Counted from the stretch's first letter, positions 47,229 through 57,588 are shown. The stretch is DNA of 64,000 nt from Aureimonas ureilytica DSM 18598 = NBRC 106430 (GCF_000382705.1 NZ_ARQE01000009.1:175452-239451); one strand, 5' to 3'. Numbers and translations: made by a program. The notes: generated by a model from the sequence alone, not told the origin.

Positions 47229-48808
47229 CAGTGAAGCTCCCCAGCGGGACGGGACGAAACGGAGGTGGTCGAGGCAGGGGACAGGCCATGGCCGGCGGCC
47301 GAGAGCGCGACGATCTCGGGCTCGGAGGCCTCCATGCGCGAGCGCTCGCCCGTCACGCGGCCGTTGGACATGACGATGATGCGGTCCGACAGTTCCATGA
47401 CCTCTTCGAGGTCGGAGGTGACGAAGAGGATGCCGAGCCCCTGCGCGGCCAGTTCGCGCATGACGCGGAAGATTTCGGCCTTGGCGCCGATGTCGATGCC
47501 CCGGCTCGGCTCGTCCATCAGGAGCACTTTCGGCCCCGTCATCAGCGCCTTGCCGATGACGATCTTCTGCTGGTTGCCGCCCGACAGCGAGGACACCGGA
47601 TTGTCCAGCGAGGAGACCTTCACCGCGAGCTTGCGGACGAACTCGCGGACGGCACCGCGCTCGGCCTTCACGTCGAGATGAAAGACCTTGGTGAAAGCGG
47701 CCAAGCTCGACATGGTCATGTTCTCGGTGACGGAAAGGATCTGCACGAGACCTTCCGCCTTGCGATCCTCCGGGATCAGCGCGATGCCGCGCTTGATGCG
47801 GCCATGGATCGTCTTGTCGTGAAGCTCCTTGCCGTCCAGCACGATACGGCCGGTGGAAAGCGGCTCGCGCCCCATGATGCAGTCGAACAGCTCCGTGCGC
47901 CCCGCGCCCATCAGCCCGTAGATGCCGACGATCTCGCCGGCTCGCAGCGACAGGGTCACGTGATCGACCGCGAAGCCGCCGCCCTTGCGCGGCAGGGTCA
48001 TGTCTTCCACGCTCAAGACCTCGTCGCCATAGGCATGGTCCACGGTCTTGGCGAAGTCCTTGGAGGCGGACCCGATCATGGCGCGCACGATCCAGGGCAC
48101 GTCCACGTCGGTCATCGGCTGCGCGCCGGTGATGCGGCCATCGCGCAGGACCGTGATGTAGTCGCCGATCCGCACCAGCTCTTCCAGCCGATGCGAGATA
48201 TAGACGATCGCGACCCCTTGCGCCTTCAGCTCGTTGATGACGCCGAAGAGGATTTCCACCTCGGCCGCCGAGAGCGCGGAGGTCGGCTCGTCCAGGATCA
48301 GGATGCGCGCATCCTGCGACAGGGCCTTGGCGATCTCGACGATCTGCTGCTCGCCGATGCGAAGGTCCGCGACCGGCGTGTCCGGCGCGTTGGAATGCTC
48401 CAGCCGGCGCAGAAGCGCGCTCGCGGCCTTGGCCTGGGCTTGCCTGTCGATGTCGATCCCGAGGCGCGTCTTCTCGCGGCCGATGAAGATGTTTTCGGCG
48501 ATCGTCATGTTCGGGAAGAGGTTGAGTTCCTGAAACACGATGCCGATCCCGTGCCGGGCGGCATCGGCCGTACCCGACAGGGTGACGGACTGGCCGTTGA
48601 CGATGACCTCGCCCGTCGTCGGCTGCTCGACGCCGGCGATGATCTTCATGAGGGTCGATTTGCCCGCGCCGTTCTCGCCGACGAGGACGTTCACCGCGCC
48701 CTTGCGCACGTCGAAATCGACGCCCTTGAGCGCCTGCGTGCCGGGATAGACCTTGGTCGCATTGCGGACCGACAGCACGATCTCGTGGTCCTGCGCGCCC
48801 GCGCTCAT
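47228..48808 (-). CDS. Sugar ABC transporter ATP-binding protein (RbsA/MglA type)
   Basis: This 526-residue protein has two tandem ATPase domains. The first has Walker A GENGAGKST (44-52), LRIGEQQIVEIAKAL as signature, and Walker B ILILDEPTSALS. The second has a degenerate Walker A (GLMGAGRTELF), an LSGGNQQK signature and LLMDEPSRGIDIG, as usual for this carbohydrate importer family, which has one active and one degenerate site. It is coupled by overlap to the permease downstream and to the DUF2291 gene upstream (ATGA). Confidence 0.93.
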   Translation of the reverse strand: MSAGAQDHEIVLSVRNATKVYPGTQALKGVDFDVRKGAVNVLVGENGAGKSTLMKIIAGVEQPTTGEVIVNGQSVTLSGTADAARHGIGIVFQELNLFPNMTIAENIFIGREKTRLGIDIDRQAQAKAASALLRRLEHSNAPDTPVADLRIGEQQIVEIAKALSQDARILILDEPTSALSAAEVEILFGVINELKAQGVAIVYISHRLEELVRIGDYITVLRDGRITGAQPMTDVDVPWIVRAMIGSASKDFAKTVDHAYGDEVLSVEDMTLPRKGGGFAVDHVTLSLRAGEIVGIYGLMGAGRTELFDCIMGREPLSTGRIVLDGKELHDKTIHGRIKRGIALIPEDRKAEGLVQILSVTENMTMSSLAAFTKVFHLDVKAERGAVREFVRKLAVKVSSLDNPVSSLSGGNQQKIVIGKALMTGPKVLLMDEPSRGIDIGAKAEIFRVMRELAAQGLGILFVTSDLEEVMELSDRIIVMSNGRVTGERSRMEASEPEIVALSAAGHGLSPASTTSVSSRPAGELH

Positions 48809-49452
48809 GCGCCGCCCCCGAGCGAAACGAGAACCGGCGTCAGGAGGATCTTGTCGCTCTTGGTCTTCATCGTGAAGACGCCCGTCGCCTCGACGGTCGC
48901 GCCGACCAGCTTGTCGCGCGGCAGGTCCTTCAGCGCGGTCTCGTAGGCCTGTGTGTTGAAGGCCTTGGCGACGTCGGCATATTCGATCTGGTTGGCATAT
49001 TGCGTGAAGGAGACGAAGGGCAGCACGTCGCGGATCGAGGTGCCCTTGATGACGGGGCCGAGCTGGAGCGTCACGTCACCCTTGCCGTCGCCATCCGTGT
49101 CGAGTTCGGCGGTGGCGGCGCGCGACTGCGTGTTGGCGGCGACCACCGTGCCTTTCACGCGCACGGCGAAGTTCCAGGGCGCGCCTTCCTGCACCTCGCG
49201 ATAGCCGAAGCTGCGGCCGGCAGTGTCGAGATCGGCGGCGATGGCGGGCCGCACCTCGGCGAAGGGACGGGCCTTCTCGCTGAAATAGGGGGTGACCTGC
49301 GTCGCCCACATGGCGGTCGCGCCCGCGCCGGCCTTTGGCTTGGCGGCCGCTTCCTTGCGGGCGGCAAGCTCCGCCGTTTCGATGAACTTGCAGCCGGTGA
49401 GCGCCAGTGCGAGGCCGAGGGCGACAAGGGGCAGTTTGGGAAAGTGAGACAT
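48805..49452 (-). CDS. DUF2291 lipoprotein of a sugar ABC operon
   Basis: This 215-residue lipoprotein has signal LPLVALGLALALTGC (lipobox ALTGC). DUF2291 proteins occur almost only in operons for RbsB-type sugar importers, between the binding-protein and ATPase genes as here, but their function is not known. Conserved features visible are the Trp/Tyr-containing ATAMWATQVTPYFSEKARP and FVSFTQYANQIEYADVAKAFN. GGAGG 7 nt upstream of ATG 49452 decides the start over ATGs at 49467 and 49494. It overlaps the ATPase start by 4 nt. Confidence 0.85.
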   Translation of the reverse strand: MSHFPKLPLVALGLALALTGCKFIETAELAARKEAAAKPKAGAGATAMWATQVTPYFSEKARPFAEVRPAIAADLDTAGRSFGYREVQEGAPWNFAVRVKGTVVAANTQSRAATAELDTDGDGKGDVTLQLGPVIKGTSIRDVLPFVSFTQYANQIEYADVAKAFNTQAYETALKDLPRDKLVGATVEATGVFTMKTKSDKILLTPVLVSLGGGA

Positions 49453-49516
49453 GGAGAGCCTCCGCATCGGGCCAGCCGACGATGCGGGCGGCACGATGCG
49501 CCGCCCGCCTGTCGGG

Positions 49517-50491
<975 letters not shown>

Positions 50492-50574
50492 TCATGGGCG
50501 CGCGGAACCTCGCATCGGGCGCTGCCTCCCCGCAGCGATGCCGGGACCATGACAATCCCTGGTCTGATCGTCAA

Positions 50575-50595
50575 CTGGTATAATGAGTCTTCCAG
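50575..50595. promoter_or_regulatory. Second copy of the apiose-locus operator
   Basis: CTGGTATAAT is followed by 7 nt and TCCAG, sharing the first ten and the last four bases with the site at 41474-41494. It lies 120 nt upstream of the sugar-binding protein start and abuts the stop codon of the SDR gene. On the minus strand TTGACG follows directly, which could be the -35 box of the transporter promoter. A second CTGGT half-site occurs 16 nt away (50559). Confidence 0.62.
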
Positions 50596-51360
50596 TCAAG
50601 CATCCTGTGGCCAGTTGGCCTGCGTGAACACGCCGCCATCCACCCAGAGCGTCTGTCCGGTGACGAAAGCGGCGGCTTCGCTCGCGAAGAACAGGACGGG
50701 CCCGGCAATGTCCTCGGCCGTGCCGGCGCGGCGAAGAGGGGTGATGCGGCCCCAGCTCGCGGCGTAGTCCGGCGCTTCCTGCAGCGTGCGTTCGTTGAGA
50801 ATGGCGCCGGGGGCGACGCAATTGACGCGGATGCCATGCGGCCCGAGCTCAGTGGCCGAGACCTTGGTCAGCTGCTCGATGCCGCCTTTCGAGGCCGTGT
50901 AGTCGACGAGGCGGGGGAAGGCGAGCTTGTTGCAGCCCGAGCCGATGTTCACGATGGACCCGCCCTTGCCATGGGCGATCATCCGCCGGGCCGCGGCCTG
51001 CGTGTTGAGGAAAGTGCCCTTGAGATTGGTCGCGATCACCCGGTCCCAGTCTTCTTCCGCCAGATCCAGAAGCGAGCTCCAGGTCTGGATGCCCGCATTG
51101 TTGACGAGAACGTCCGGCGCCTCGCCATGCCAGCGCTCCACCGCCTCGAAGAACGCGGCGACCTCGGCGGACTGGCCGACATCGCAGGCAAGGCCGAGCG
51201 CCCGGCCGCCCGCCGCCTCGATCTCCGCCGTCAGCGTGCGCGCGGCGTCTTCGTCGGCTTTGTAGCCGACGGCGACCGCGTAGCCTGCCTTCGCGAAGCT
51301 GAGGGCGAGATGCCGCCCGATGCCCGTGTTGCCGCCCGTCACCACTGCAAGCTTCGCCAT
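50596..51360 (-). CDS. Short-chain dehydrogenase/reductase
   Basis: This 254-residue classical SDR has cofactor motif TGGNTGIG (residues 8-15), NNAG (87-90) and catalytic triad Ser141, Tyr154 and Lys158 (YTASK). The C-terminal signature WVDGGVFTQANWP is present. Substrate is unknown; relatives act on glucose, sugar alcohols or 3-oxoacyl groups. It lies directly upstream of the apiose importer promoter on the same strand. It may belong to the locus or only be a neighbour. ATG 51360 is the only sensible start. Confidence 0.86.
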   Translation of the reverse strand: MAKLAVVTGGNTGIGRHLALSFAKAGYAVAVGYKADEDAARTLTAEIEAAGGRALGLACDVGQSAEVAAFFEAVERWHGEAPDVLVNNAGIQTWSSLLDLAEEDWDRVIATNLKGTFLNTQAAARRMIAHGKGGSIVNIGSGCNKLAFPRLVDYTASKGGIEQLTKVSATELGPHGIRVNCVAPGAILNERTLQEAPDYAASWGRITPLRRAGTAEDIAGPVLFFASEAAAFVTGQTLWVDGGVFTQANWPQDA

Positions 51361-51550
51361 GGTCCGCTTCCTCCGCCCCTGATCGGCGCGCTCTACGACG
51401 GCGCGCGGGCGGAGGAAAGACGTCTGTCACGCGTTCCAACGCGCGGCGTTCGCTCCTAAACTGGCAAGGCACGCGATTCGGGAGGAGACGCAGCTTGAAG
51501 AGCAGGATTGAGCCGGCGACGCGGCAAGGGGCATGGGCGGGAGCGGGCGC

Positions 51551-53056
51551 ATGAGCGGCTACGTTCTCGCCATCGACCAGGGCACCACCTCGTCGCGCGC
51601 CATCGTCTTCGACGACAGTTTCCGCGTGGTCGGCGTCGGGCAGGAGGAGTTCGAGCAGATCCTGCCGCGTTCGGGCTGGGTCGAGCACGATCCCGAAGCC
51701 ATCTGGCGCAGCGTCGTGGCGACCGTGAAGGCCGCGCTGGCCGACGCCTCGCTTTCGGCCGCCGATCTCGCCGCGCTCGGCATCACCAATCAGCGCGAAA
51801 CGACGATCCTCTGGAATCGCGACACCGGCGAGGCGATCCACAATGCGATCGTCTGGCAGGACCGGCGCACCGCCGAAATCTGCCGCCAGCTCGTGTCCGA
51901 CGGGGCCGAGGAGATCATCCAGCGCAAGACCGGGCTCGTGGTGGACCCCTATTTCGCGGGCACCAAGATCGCCTGGATTCTCGACAATGTGGACGGCGCG
52001 CGGGCGCTCGCCGAGCGCGGCAAGCTCGCCTTCGGCACGGTGGACAGCTTTCTTCTCTGGCGGCTGACGGGCGGGCGCGTTCACGCGACCGACACGACCA
52101 ATGCCGCGCGCACCATGCTGTTCGACATCGACGCGAACCAGTGGGACGAGGAGCTGTGCCGCCTCCTGCGCGTGCCCGCCTCGCTCCTGCCGGAGGTGCG
52201 CGACTGCGCCGCCGAGTTCGGAACGACCGACCCGAGCCTCTTCGGCGCGGCGATCCCGATCTGCGGCATGGCGGGCGACCAGCATGCCGCGACGCTCGGC
52301 AATGCCTGTTTCCAGCCGGGCATGATGAAATCGACCTATGGCACGGGCTGTTTCGCGGTTCTGAACACCGGCACCGAGCGCGCGCCCTCGCGCAACCGCC
52401 TCCTCTCCACCGTCGCCTATCGGCTGGACGGGCAGACGACCTACGCGCTGGAAGGCTCGATCTTCATCGCGGGCGCGGCCGTGCAATGGCTGCGCGACGG
52501 GCTGAAGCTGGTGGAGCGGGCGAGCGACACCGGGCCGATGGCCGACCGGGCGAGCGACGAGCAGGACGTGTATCTCGTGCCGGCCTTCACCGGGCTCGGC
52601 GCGCCCTGGTGGGACGCCGAGGCGCGCGGCGCGATCTACGGCCTCACCCGCAACACCGGGCCGAACGAATTCGCCCGCGCCGCGCTGGAGGCCGTGTGCT
52701 TCCAGACCGCCGATCTCCTGCGGGCCATGCGCGCCGACTGGCCGGGCGCGAGCGACACCAAGCTGCGCGTGGACGGCGGCATGGTGGCGAGCGACTGGAC
52801 CATGCAGCGCCTCGCCGACATCCTCAACGCGCCGGTGGACCGGCCCGTGGTGCTGGAAACCACCGCGCTCGGCGCGGCCTGGCTCGCCGGGCGGCATTGC
52901 GGTGCCTGGCCGGACATGGACCGCTTCGCCGAGCGCTGGCGGCTGGATCGGACCTTCGAGCCGGGCATGGACGCGGCCCTGCGCGGCCGCAAGCTCGCCG
53001 GCTGGGAAAAGGCCGTGCGCCGAACCTTGAGCGATCTGCCGGGCCTCGTCGGATAG
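51551..53056 (+). CDS. glpK: Glycerol kinase
   Basis: This 501-residue FGGY kinase makes sn-glycerol 3-phosphate from glycerol and ATP. The glycerol-kinase pattern is complete: [14 protein letters not shown] at the N-terminus, the glycerol-binding [38 protein letters not shown], and [18 protein letters not shown] near the C-terminus. Length matches GlpK. ATG 51551 is preferred over 51533. No glpD or glpF neighbours are present, and a T-less hairpin follows. The nearby SDR runs on the opposite strand. Confidence 0.94.
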   Translation: MSGYVLAIDQGTTSSRAIVFDDSFRVVGVGQEEFEQILPRSGWVEHDPEAIWRSVVATVKAALADASLSAADLAALGITNQRETTILWNRDTGEAIHNAIVWQDRRTAEICRQLVSDGAEEIIQRKTGLVVDPYFAGTKIAWILDNVDGARALAERGKLAFGTVDSFLLWRLTGGRVHATDTTNAARTMLFDIDANQWDEELCRLLRVPASLLPEVRDCAAEFGTTDPSLFGAAIPICGMAGDQHAATLGNACFQPGMMKSTYGTGCFAVLNTGTERAPSRNRLLSTVAYRLDGQTTYALEGSIFIAGAAVQWLRDGLKLVERASDTGPMADRASDEQDVYLVPAFTGLGAPWWDAEARGAIYGLTRNTGPNEFARAALEAVCFQTADLLRAMRADWPGASDTKLRVDGGMVASDWTMQRLADILNAPVDRPVVLETTALGAAWLAGRHCGAWPDMDRFAERWRLDRTFEPGMDAALRGRKLAGWEKAVRRTLSDLPGLVG

Positions 53057-53063
53057 AACCGCA

Positions 53064-53089
53064 GCGCCGGGCGGCACGACGCCCGGCGC
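53064..53089 (+). terminator. GC-rich hairpin after glpK
   Basis: A perfect 10-bp stem GCGCCGGGCG/CGCCCGGCGC with a GCACGA loop lies 7 nt after the stop. It has no T tract, so intrinsic termination would be weak. Confidence 0.5.
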
Positions 53090-53155
53090 GCCCGCACGGA
53101 ACCTGTTGGGCATGACCCGATTTGGCTGGAAGGATTCCAGACAAGGGCAGGGCGC

Positions 53156-54670
53156 ATGGCTGAGGCGAACAAGGGACCGGACTTCACGCAAGGAATCGCA
53201 TCGTCGGACCTCGCCCCCGGCGCGATGCTGCGCGGAACGGTGGACGGCGCGCCGGTGATCCTCGTGCGGTCGGAAGCGGGCCTTCGCGCCTTTTCCGCCA
53301 AATGCACCCATCTCGGCGCCATGCTCGACACCGGGCTTCTCGCCGGGGGTGAAATCCGCTGCCCCTGGCACCATGCCCGCTTTTCCGCCAACACGGGCGA
53401 GGCCGTCGCCGCGCCGGCTTTCGCGCCGCTCGGCTGCTACCGCGTGGAAGAGCGGGACGGGCGCATCACGGTCGGCCCGAAGAGCGAAAGCGCTCCGCCC
53501 GTCCCCAAGCCGCGGGCGCCCGAGCGCATCGTCATTCTCGGCGCGGGCGCGGCGGGTTTTGCCTGCGCCTTCGAACTCGCCCGCCACGGCGTGGGGAGCC
53601 ACGTCATTCTGATCGGCGAGGAAGCCGACTCGCCCTATGACCGCACCTTCTGCTCCAAGCAGTATCTCGCCGGCAAGAAGGAGCGCGACGGCGTGCGCCT
53701 GCGTGAGACCGCCTTCCTGCAGGAGAGCGGCGTCACCTTGCGCATGGGCGAGCGTGTCGCGGCGATCGACGCCACAGGCAGAAACGTCCGGCTGGAAAGC
53801 GGCGAGGCGCTTGGCTTCGACGCGCTGGTGATCGCGACCGGAGCGAGCCCGCAGCGTTTGGATACGCCCGGCTTCGAGCGCGAGAATGTCTTCGTCCTGC
53901 GCAGCCTTTCGGATGCGGACCGCATCATCGCGAGCGCGTCGGAAGGCAAGCGCGCGCTCGTCATCGGTTCGAGCTTCATCGGGCTGGAAGCGGCCGCTTC
54001 CCTGCGCGGGCGGGGGCTCGAGGTCGACGTCGTGGCGCCGGGCGCCGTTCCGATGCGCAAGGTGCTCGGCGAGGAGGTCGGCGCCATGGTGCGCGCCATC
54101 CACGAGGAGAACGGCGTTCGCTTCCACACGGGCAAGGTCCGCTCCTATGACGGAGCCGTCGCTCTTCTGGAGGACGGCACGTCGCTGCCGGCCGACTTCG
54201 TCGTGCTCGGCCTCGGCGTCTCGCCTCGTGTCGATCTCGCCGCCGAGGCTGGGCTCGACCTCGCCTCCGGGGAGGAGGGCGGTGGCATTCGCGTCGATGC
54301 ACGTCTCGAAACCTCGCAAACCGGCATTTTCGCGGCCGGCGACGTCGCCAATCTGCCCAAGCGAACCGGCGAAGGACGCCAGCGGATCGAGCATTGGGTT
54401 CACGCCCAGCGGCAGGGTCAGCATGTCGCCCGCGTCCTGCTCGGGCAGGGCGAGCGCTTCGAGGACGTGCCCTTCTTCTGGACCGCCCATTTCGGCACCA
54501 GCCTTCGCAATGTCGGCCATGCCGACGAGATCGCGGACGCCCGGATGGACGGCTCCACTGAAGCACGCGATTTCGCGCTGCGCCTGACGGACAGGCAGGG
54601 CGGCGAAGCCCTCGTCACGGCCAAGCGCGACAAGGTCGCGCTTCAGGTCGAGGCGGATTGGGAGCGGTAG
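53156..54670 (+). CDS. Rieske-ferredoxin/FAD reductase fusion (AIFL-like)
   Basis: This 504-residue protein has an N-terminal Rieske [2Fe-2S] domain (CTH at Cys50-His52 and CPWH at Cys69-His72) followed by a pyridine-nucleotide-disulfide-type reductase. The FAD motif is VILGAGAAGFACAFEL (about 126-141), the NAD motif lies in LVIGSSFIGLEAAASLRGRGL, and the second FAD motif is GIFAAGDVANLP. The architecture matches apoptosis-inducing-factor-like proteins and dioxygenase ferredoxin reductases; no oxygenase gene is near. Electron acceptor is unknown. It is the first gene of a short unit with the conserved small protein (9 nt downstream). Confidence 0.88.
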   Translation: MAEANKGPDFTQGIASSDLAPGAMLRGTVDGAPVILVRSEAGLRAFSAKCTHLGAMLDTGLLAGGEIRCPWHHARFSANTGEAVAAPAFAPLGCYRVEERDGRITVGPKSESAPPVPKPRAPERIVILGAGAAGFACAFELARHGVGSHVILIGEEADSPYDRTFCSKQYLAGKKERDGVRLRETAFLQESGVTLRMGERVAAIDATGRNVRLESGEALGFDALVIATGASPQRLDTPGFERENVFVLRSLSDADRIIASASEGKRALVIGSSFIGLEAAASLRGRGLEVDVVAPGAVPMRKVLGEEVGAMVRAIHEENGVRFHTGKVRSYDGAVALLEDGTSLPADFVVLGLGVSPRVDLAAEAGLDLASGEEGGGIRVDARLETSQTGIFAAGDVANLPKRTGEGRQRIEHWVHAQRQGQHVARVLLGQGERFEDVPFFWTAHFGTSLRNVGHADEIADARMDGSTEARDFALRLTDRQGGEALVTAKRDKVALQVEADWER

Positions 54671-54678
54671 CGCGGGCG

Positions 54679-55005
54679 ATGCGCTATCCCGCGACGCCGG
54701 ATGGCCGCTACTTCGTGAGGCGCGGCCGGCTCTGGCGCATGTCCGACCCCTCGCTCTCCGAGCCCGAACGCGAGGCGCTGGTGAAGCGCCTGATGGCGGC
54801 GCGGCGCTCGGTCGCCGAAGCGTTGCGGGCGAAGGACGCGCCGGCGCTCCGCGCCGCGCGCCGGGCGGTGGACGAGGCCAAGCGGGGCCTTGGCGAACGC
54901 GGTCCGGTCTGGTGGAGCGACGGCGCGCCCGATCTCAATCGGCGCATGGCGCGCAACACGCCCTATGCTGACTGGTTCGCCGCGCTCCCGACCGAGGAGA
55001 ACTGA
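54679..55005 (+). CDS. Conserved small protein of unknown function
   Basis: This 108-residue protein has ATG 54679, nine bases after the preceding stop. It has a recognisable conserved pattern seen in many Hyphomicrobiales and Methylobacterium proteins: MRYPATPDGRYFVRRGRLWR, a central Ala/Arg-rich amphipathic helix (SEPEREALVKRLMAARRSV), then GERGPVWWSDGAPDLNRRM and TPYADWF at the end. No catalytic site or membrane segment is visible, and no function is established. Its close spacing to the Rieske/FAD reductase suggests co-expression. Confidence 0.72.
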   Translation: MRYPATPDGRYFVRRGRLWRMSDPSLSEPEREALVKRLMAARRSVAEALRAKDAPALRAARRAVDEAKRGLGERGPVWWSDGAPDLNRRMARNTPYADWFAALPTEEN

Positions 55006-55068
55006 ACCGCATGGCCAAGCATGTGGGCGCCCATCCATTTTCTTGGCGTCCCGGCTTCGATCCGTCTA

Positions 55069-55079
55069 TTGTCTGACGA
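55069..55079. promoter_or_regulatory. Candidate FadR-type operator upstream of a GntR gene
   Basis: TTGTCTGACGA fits the TNGT-N3-ACNA consensus of the FadR subfamily exactly, with flanking AT-rich bases. It lies 125 nt upstream of the GntR gene's proposed start and is the only such site I found in the 198-nt gap, which suggests autoregulation. Confidence 0.5.
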
Positions 55080-55203
55080 ATCCGTTCGGTCGCGGGTGAA
55101 TAAAGCGCTCGCGCACTCTGGAGCCGCGGGCGGCTTTGTGATGCACTCCGAATCGGGAGGCGCCGCGTGGGGGATCGCGCGGTGAGACGAGGGGGACGCA
55201 GCT

Positions 55204-55968
55204 CTGGGAATCGACATCGCACCTGTCAGGCGCACGGCAGCCCGACAATCGCTGCGCCTCCATGGCTCGATCGCGCAGGATATCGGCACGGCCATTCTGA
55301 CGGGACGCTACGAGCCGAACGATCTCCTGCCGAACGAGGTCACCTTCTCCGAGCAGTTGCAGGTGTCGCGCACCGCCTATCGCGAGGCCGTGCGCATTCT
55401 CGCCGCCAAGGGGCTGGTGCATAGCCGGCCGAAGGCTGGGACGCGCGTCAGCCCGCGCAGTTCGTGGCATTTCCTCGATCCCGACGTCTTGCGCTGGATC
55501 TTCGAGAGCGGCACGCCGGACCCCGCCTTCCTGCGCGAGCTGTTCGAGCTGCGCCAGATCGTGGAGCCGGCGGCCGCGGCGCTCGCCGCCGAGCGGCGCA
55601 CGCCCCAGCATGTCGAAGACCTGCGCCGCGCGCTCGACAACATGGACAAATACGGGCTCGCCGTGGAGGACGGTCGCAATGCCGACCGGCTCTTCCACGA
55701 GCTGATCCTGATGGCGACCGGCAACGAGGCGCTGGGAACGCTCGCGAGCGGCATCGCCTCGGCCGTGCGCTGGACCACCATGTTCAAGGCCAAGGACGGG
55801 CAGATGCCGCGCGATCCGCTGCCCGAACATGTCGCGGTGTTTCTCGCGATCGAAAAGGGCGATCCCGTCGAGGCGCGCAGAACCATGGCGGAACTCGTCG
55901 GGCTGGCGCTGAACGACATCGCCGCGCTGGGCGACGAGGCAGGGCTTCCGCGCCGCGCCGGCGTGTAG
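55204..55968 (+). CDS. GntR regulator, FadR subfamily, apparent CTG start
   Basis: This regulator has a winged helix at the N-terminus (LHGSIAQDIGTAILTGRYEP, SEQLQVSRTAYREAVRILAA) and an FCD domain (LRELFELRQIVEPAAAALAAE). In-frame homology begins just after an in-frame stop at 55183, and no ATG, GTG or TTG lies between that stop and the DNA-binding domain. CTG at 55204 has AGGGGG 8 nt upstream and gives a 254-residue protein, so it is the best start. Either a rare CTG start is used or a base is missing. Beginning at the internal TTG or GTG near 55357 would remove half of the winged helix. Its target is unknown; the divergent neighbours are not apparent regulon members. Confidence 0.78.
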   Translation: MGIDIAPVRRTAARQSLRLHGSIAQDIGTAILTGRYEPNDLLPNEVTFSEQLQVSRTAYREAVRILAAKGLVHSRPKAGTRVSPRSSWHFLDPDVLRWIFESGTPDPAFLRELFELRQIVEPAAAALAAERRTPQHVEDLRRALDNMDKYGLAVEDGRNADRLFHELILMATGNEALGTLASGIASAVRWTTMFKAKDGQMPRDPLPEHVAVFLAIEKGDPVEARRTMAELVGLALNDIAALGDEAGLPRRAGV

Positions 55969-56269
55969 ACGACGCGCGAGGACAATGCGCGTCAGGCGCA
56001 GGCGCGCGGTGGGCCGCGATCCTTGGCCGCCGATGATTCGGAACGGGTCAAGAACGCGTGGCGGAGCCGCGTGCGAGCGCCACGCATAACGTGAGGTTCC
56101 TGCAACACCGGGTGAGGAATACCCCCTCCACGCAAGGGGCAGAGGCCGTCAACGGTTGAGCGCCGCGCCGCTTTCGGGTCCGATAGTAAGGGATAAGATC
56201 CAATCCGGCGATGGGGACGGCCTTCAGGGTCGGTGCCGGATCGGGTCGACCGCATTCGGGGACAGTGCC
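55969..56269. other. Intergenic region upstream of the porin
   Basis: These 301 bases hold no gene. An 8-bp stem GCGTGGCG/CGCCACGC (56056-56063 with 56078-56085, 14-nt loop) is visible. No convincing -35/-10 pair stands out. The long leader before the porin start is of the size at which porin mRNAs are regulated by small RNAs, but I see nothing specific. Confidence 0.45.
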
Positions 56270-57532
56270 ATGACGATCCGTAGCCTTCTTCTTGCCGCGA
56301 GCGCGAGCCTGCCGGCCTTGACCGGGGCACAGGCGGCCGACGCCGTCGTCGTTCCGCAAGCCGAGCCCGCCGATTTCGTCCGGGTCTGCGACGTCTACGG
56401 GGCGGGCTTCTATTACATTCCGGGAACCGAGACCTGCCTGAGCTTCGGCGGCTATCTGCGCTTCGACACGATCGTCGTCGGAAGCCCGGCGCGCAATCTG
56501 GAAGGCGACGCCTACGAAGCGCGCACCAGCATCCGCACGCGGCTGAACTTCGACGTGCGCGAGGAAACCGAACTCGGCACGCTGCGCGCCTATGCCCGGC
56601 TCCAGAACACCAATTCCTCCGGCACCGACAACGAGGTCGAGCTCGACCAGGGCTTCGTTCAGCTCGGCGGCTTTCTCGCGGGCTATCGCGATTCGATGTG
56701 GTCCTCCGATATCGGCGGCATCGAGGACGGGCTGCTGACCGACACGGATCTGGTCGTTGGCGACTTCAACACCAACCAGATGTCCTACACGTTCGTGGCG
56801 GGCAATCTCTCAGCGACGCTCGGCCTCGAAGACGATCAGACCGGCGACGCGACGCCCGATGTCCATGCCAAGCTGGTCTATTCCGGCACGTGGGGCGGGG
56901 CGTACCTGTCGGCGGTCTATGACGAGACCTTCAACCAGGAAGACGCCGCCAACGCCTTCGCGCGCGACCCGTTCGACTATCAGGGGATCGAGACCTATCC
57001 GATCTTTCTTCCGCGCCTGCCGACCCGGCTGCAGGACGGAAACAACGACGCCTTCGCGCTGAAGGGCGGCGTTCTCCTGAAGAACGTCATCGCGCCGGAT
57101 TCCTCGCTGAAGGTCGAGGGGCATTATGCCTTCGACCCGACCGTCTATTCCTCGATCGCGGGCCTTGCGACGACCAGCACGTTCACGGCCGACAATCCCA
57201 ACGTCCTGAACCCCGAGCCGGGCTCGGTGCCGATCTTCCTCGAATATGCCGTGGGCGCCGGCTATGCCCAGAAGTTCGGCGCGCTCGGCTTCGCCGTCGC
57301 CGGCCAGTTCGGCCGCACCTTCGACACCGGCTTCTTCGGGCAGTTGCCGGACGGGCGCTTCGGCGCGCTCGAAAGCCGGGGCGACTACTACGCCTTCGTC
57401 GGCAATCTCGGCTACCAGATCACGCCCAAATTCGCCTCGCTGGCCGAAGTCTCCTACCGCAATGTCGATTTCGACCGGATCGGCGAGGTCGATCAGGTCA
57501 GCGGGTTCCTTCGCTTCCAGCGCGATTTCTGA
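56270..57532 (+). CDS. Outer-membrane porin (RopA/Omp2 family)
   Basis: This 420-residue porin forms a 16-strand trimer in the outer membrane. A Sec signal ends near AQAAD. The mature start carries the Hyphomicrobiales porin pattern FVRVCDVYGAGFYYIPGTET, with a disulfide-forming Cys pair spaced as in Omp2 porins (CDVY...CLSFGGYLRFD). Beta-strand alternation runs throughout, and it ends with the C-terminal aromatic residue Phe (FQRDF) needed for BAM-dependent insertion. ATG 56270 gives the signal peptide. A strong terminator follows 20 nt after the stop. Confidence 0.93.
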   Translation: MTIRSLLLAASASLPALTGAQAADAVVVPQAEPADFVRVCDVYGAGFYYIPGTETCLSFGGYLRFDTIVVGSPARNLEGDAYEARTSIRTRLNFDVREETELGTLRAYARLQNTNSSGTDNEVELDQGFVQLGGFLAGYRDSMWSSDIGGIEDGLLTDTDLVVGDFNTNQMSYTFVAGNLSATLGLEDDQTGDATPDVHAKLVYSGTWGGAYLSAVYDETFNQEDAANAFARDPFDYQGIETYPIFLPRLPTRLQDGNNDAFALKGGVLLKNVIAPDSSLKVEGHYAFDPTVYSSIAGLATTSTFTADNPNVLNPEPGSVPIFLEYAVGAGYAQKFGALGFAVAGQFGRTFDTGFFGQLPDGRFGALESRGDYYAFVGNLGYQITPKFASLAEVSYRNVDFDRIGEVDQVSGFLRFQRDF

Positions 57533-57552
57533 CGGGCCGATCGCGGCTCATG

Positions 57553-57588
57553 AAAAAGGGCGCGCTCGCGGGAGCGCGCCCTTTTTTG
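57553..57588. terminator. Bidirectional terminator between porin and chemoreceptor
   Basis: A 10-bp stem GGGCGCGCTC/GAGCGCGCCC (57558-57567 with 57572-57581) is flanked by A5 and T6, making a terminator for both convergent genes. Confidence 0.9.
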
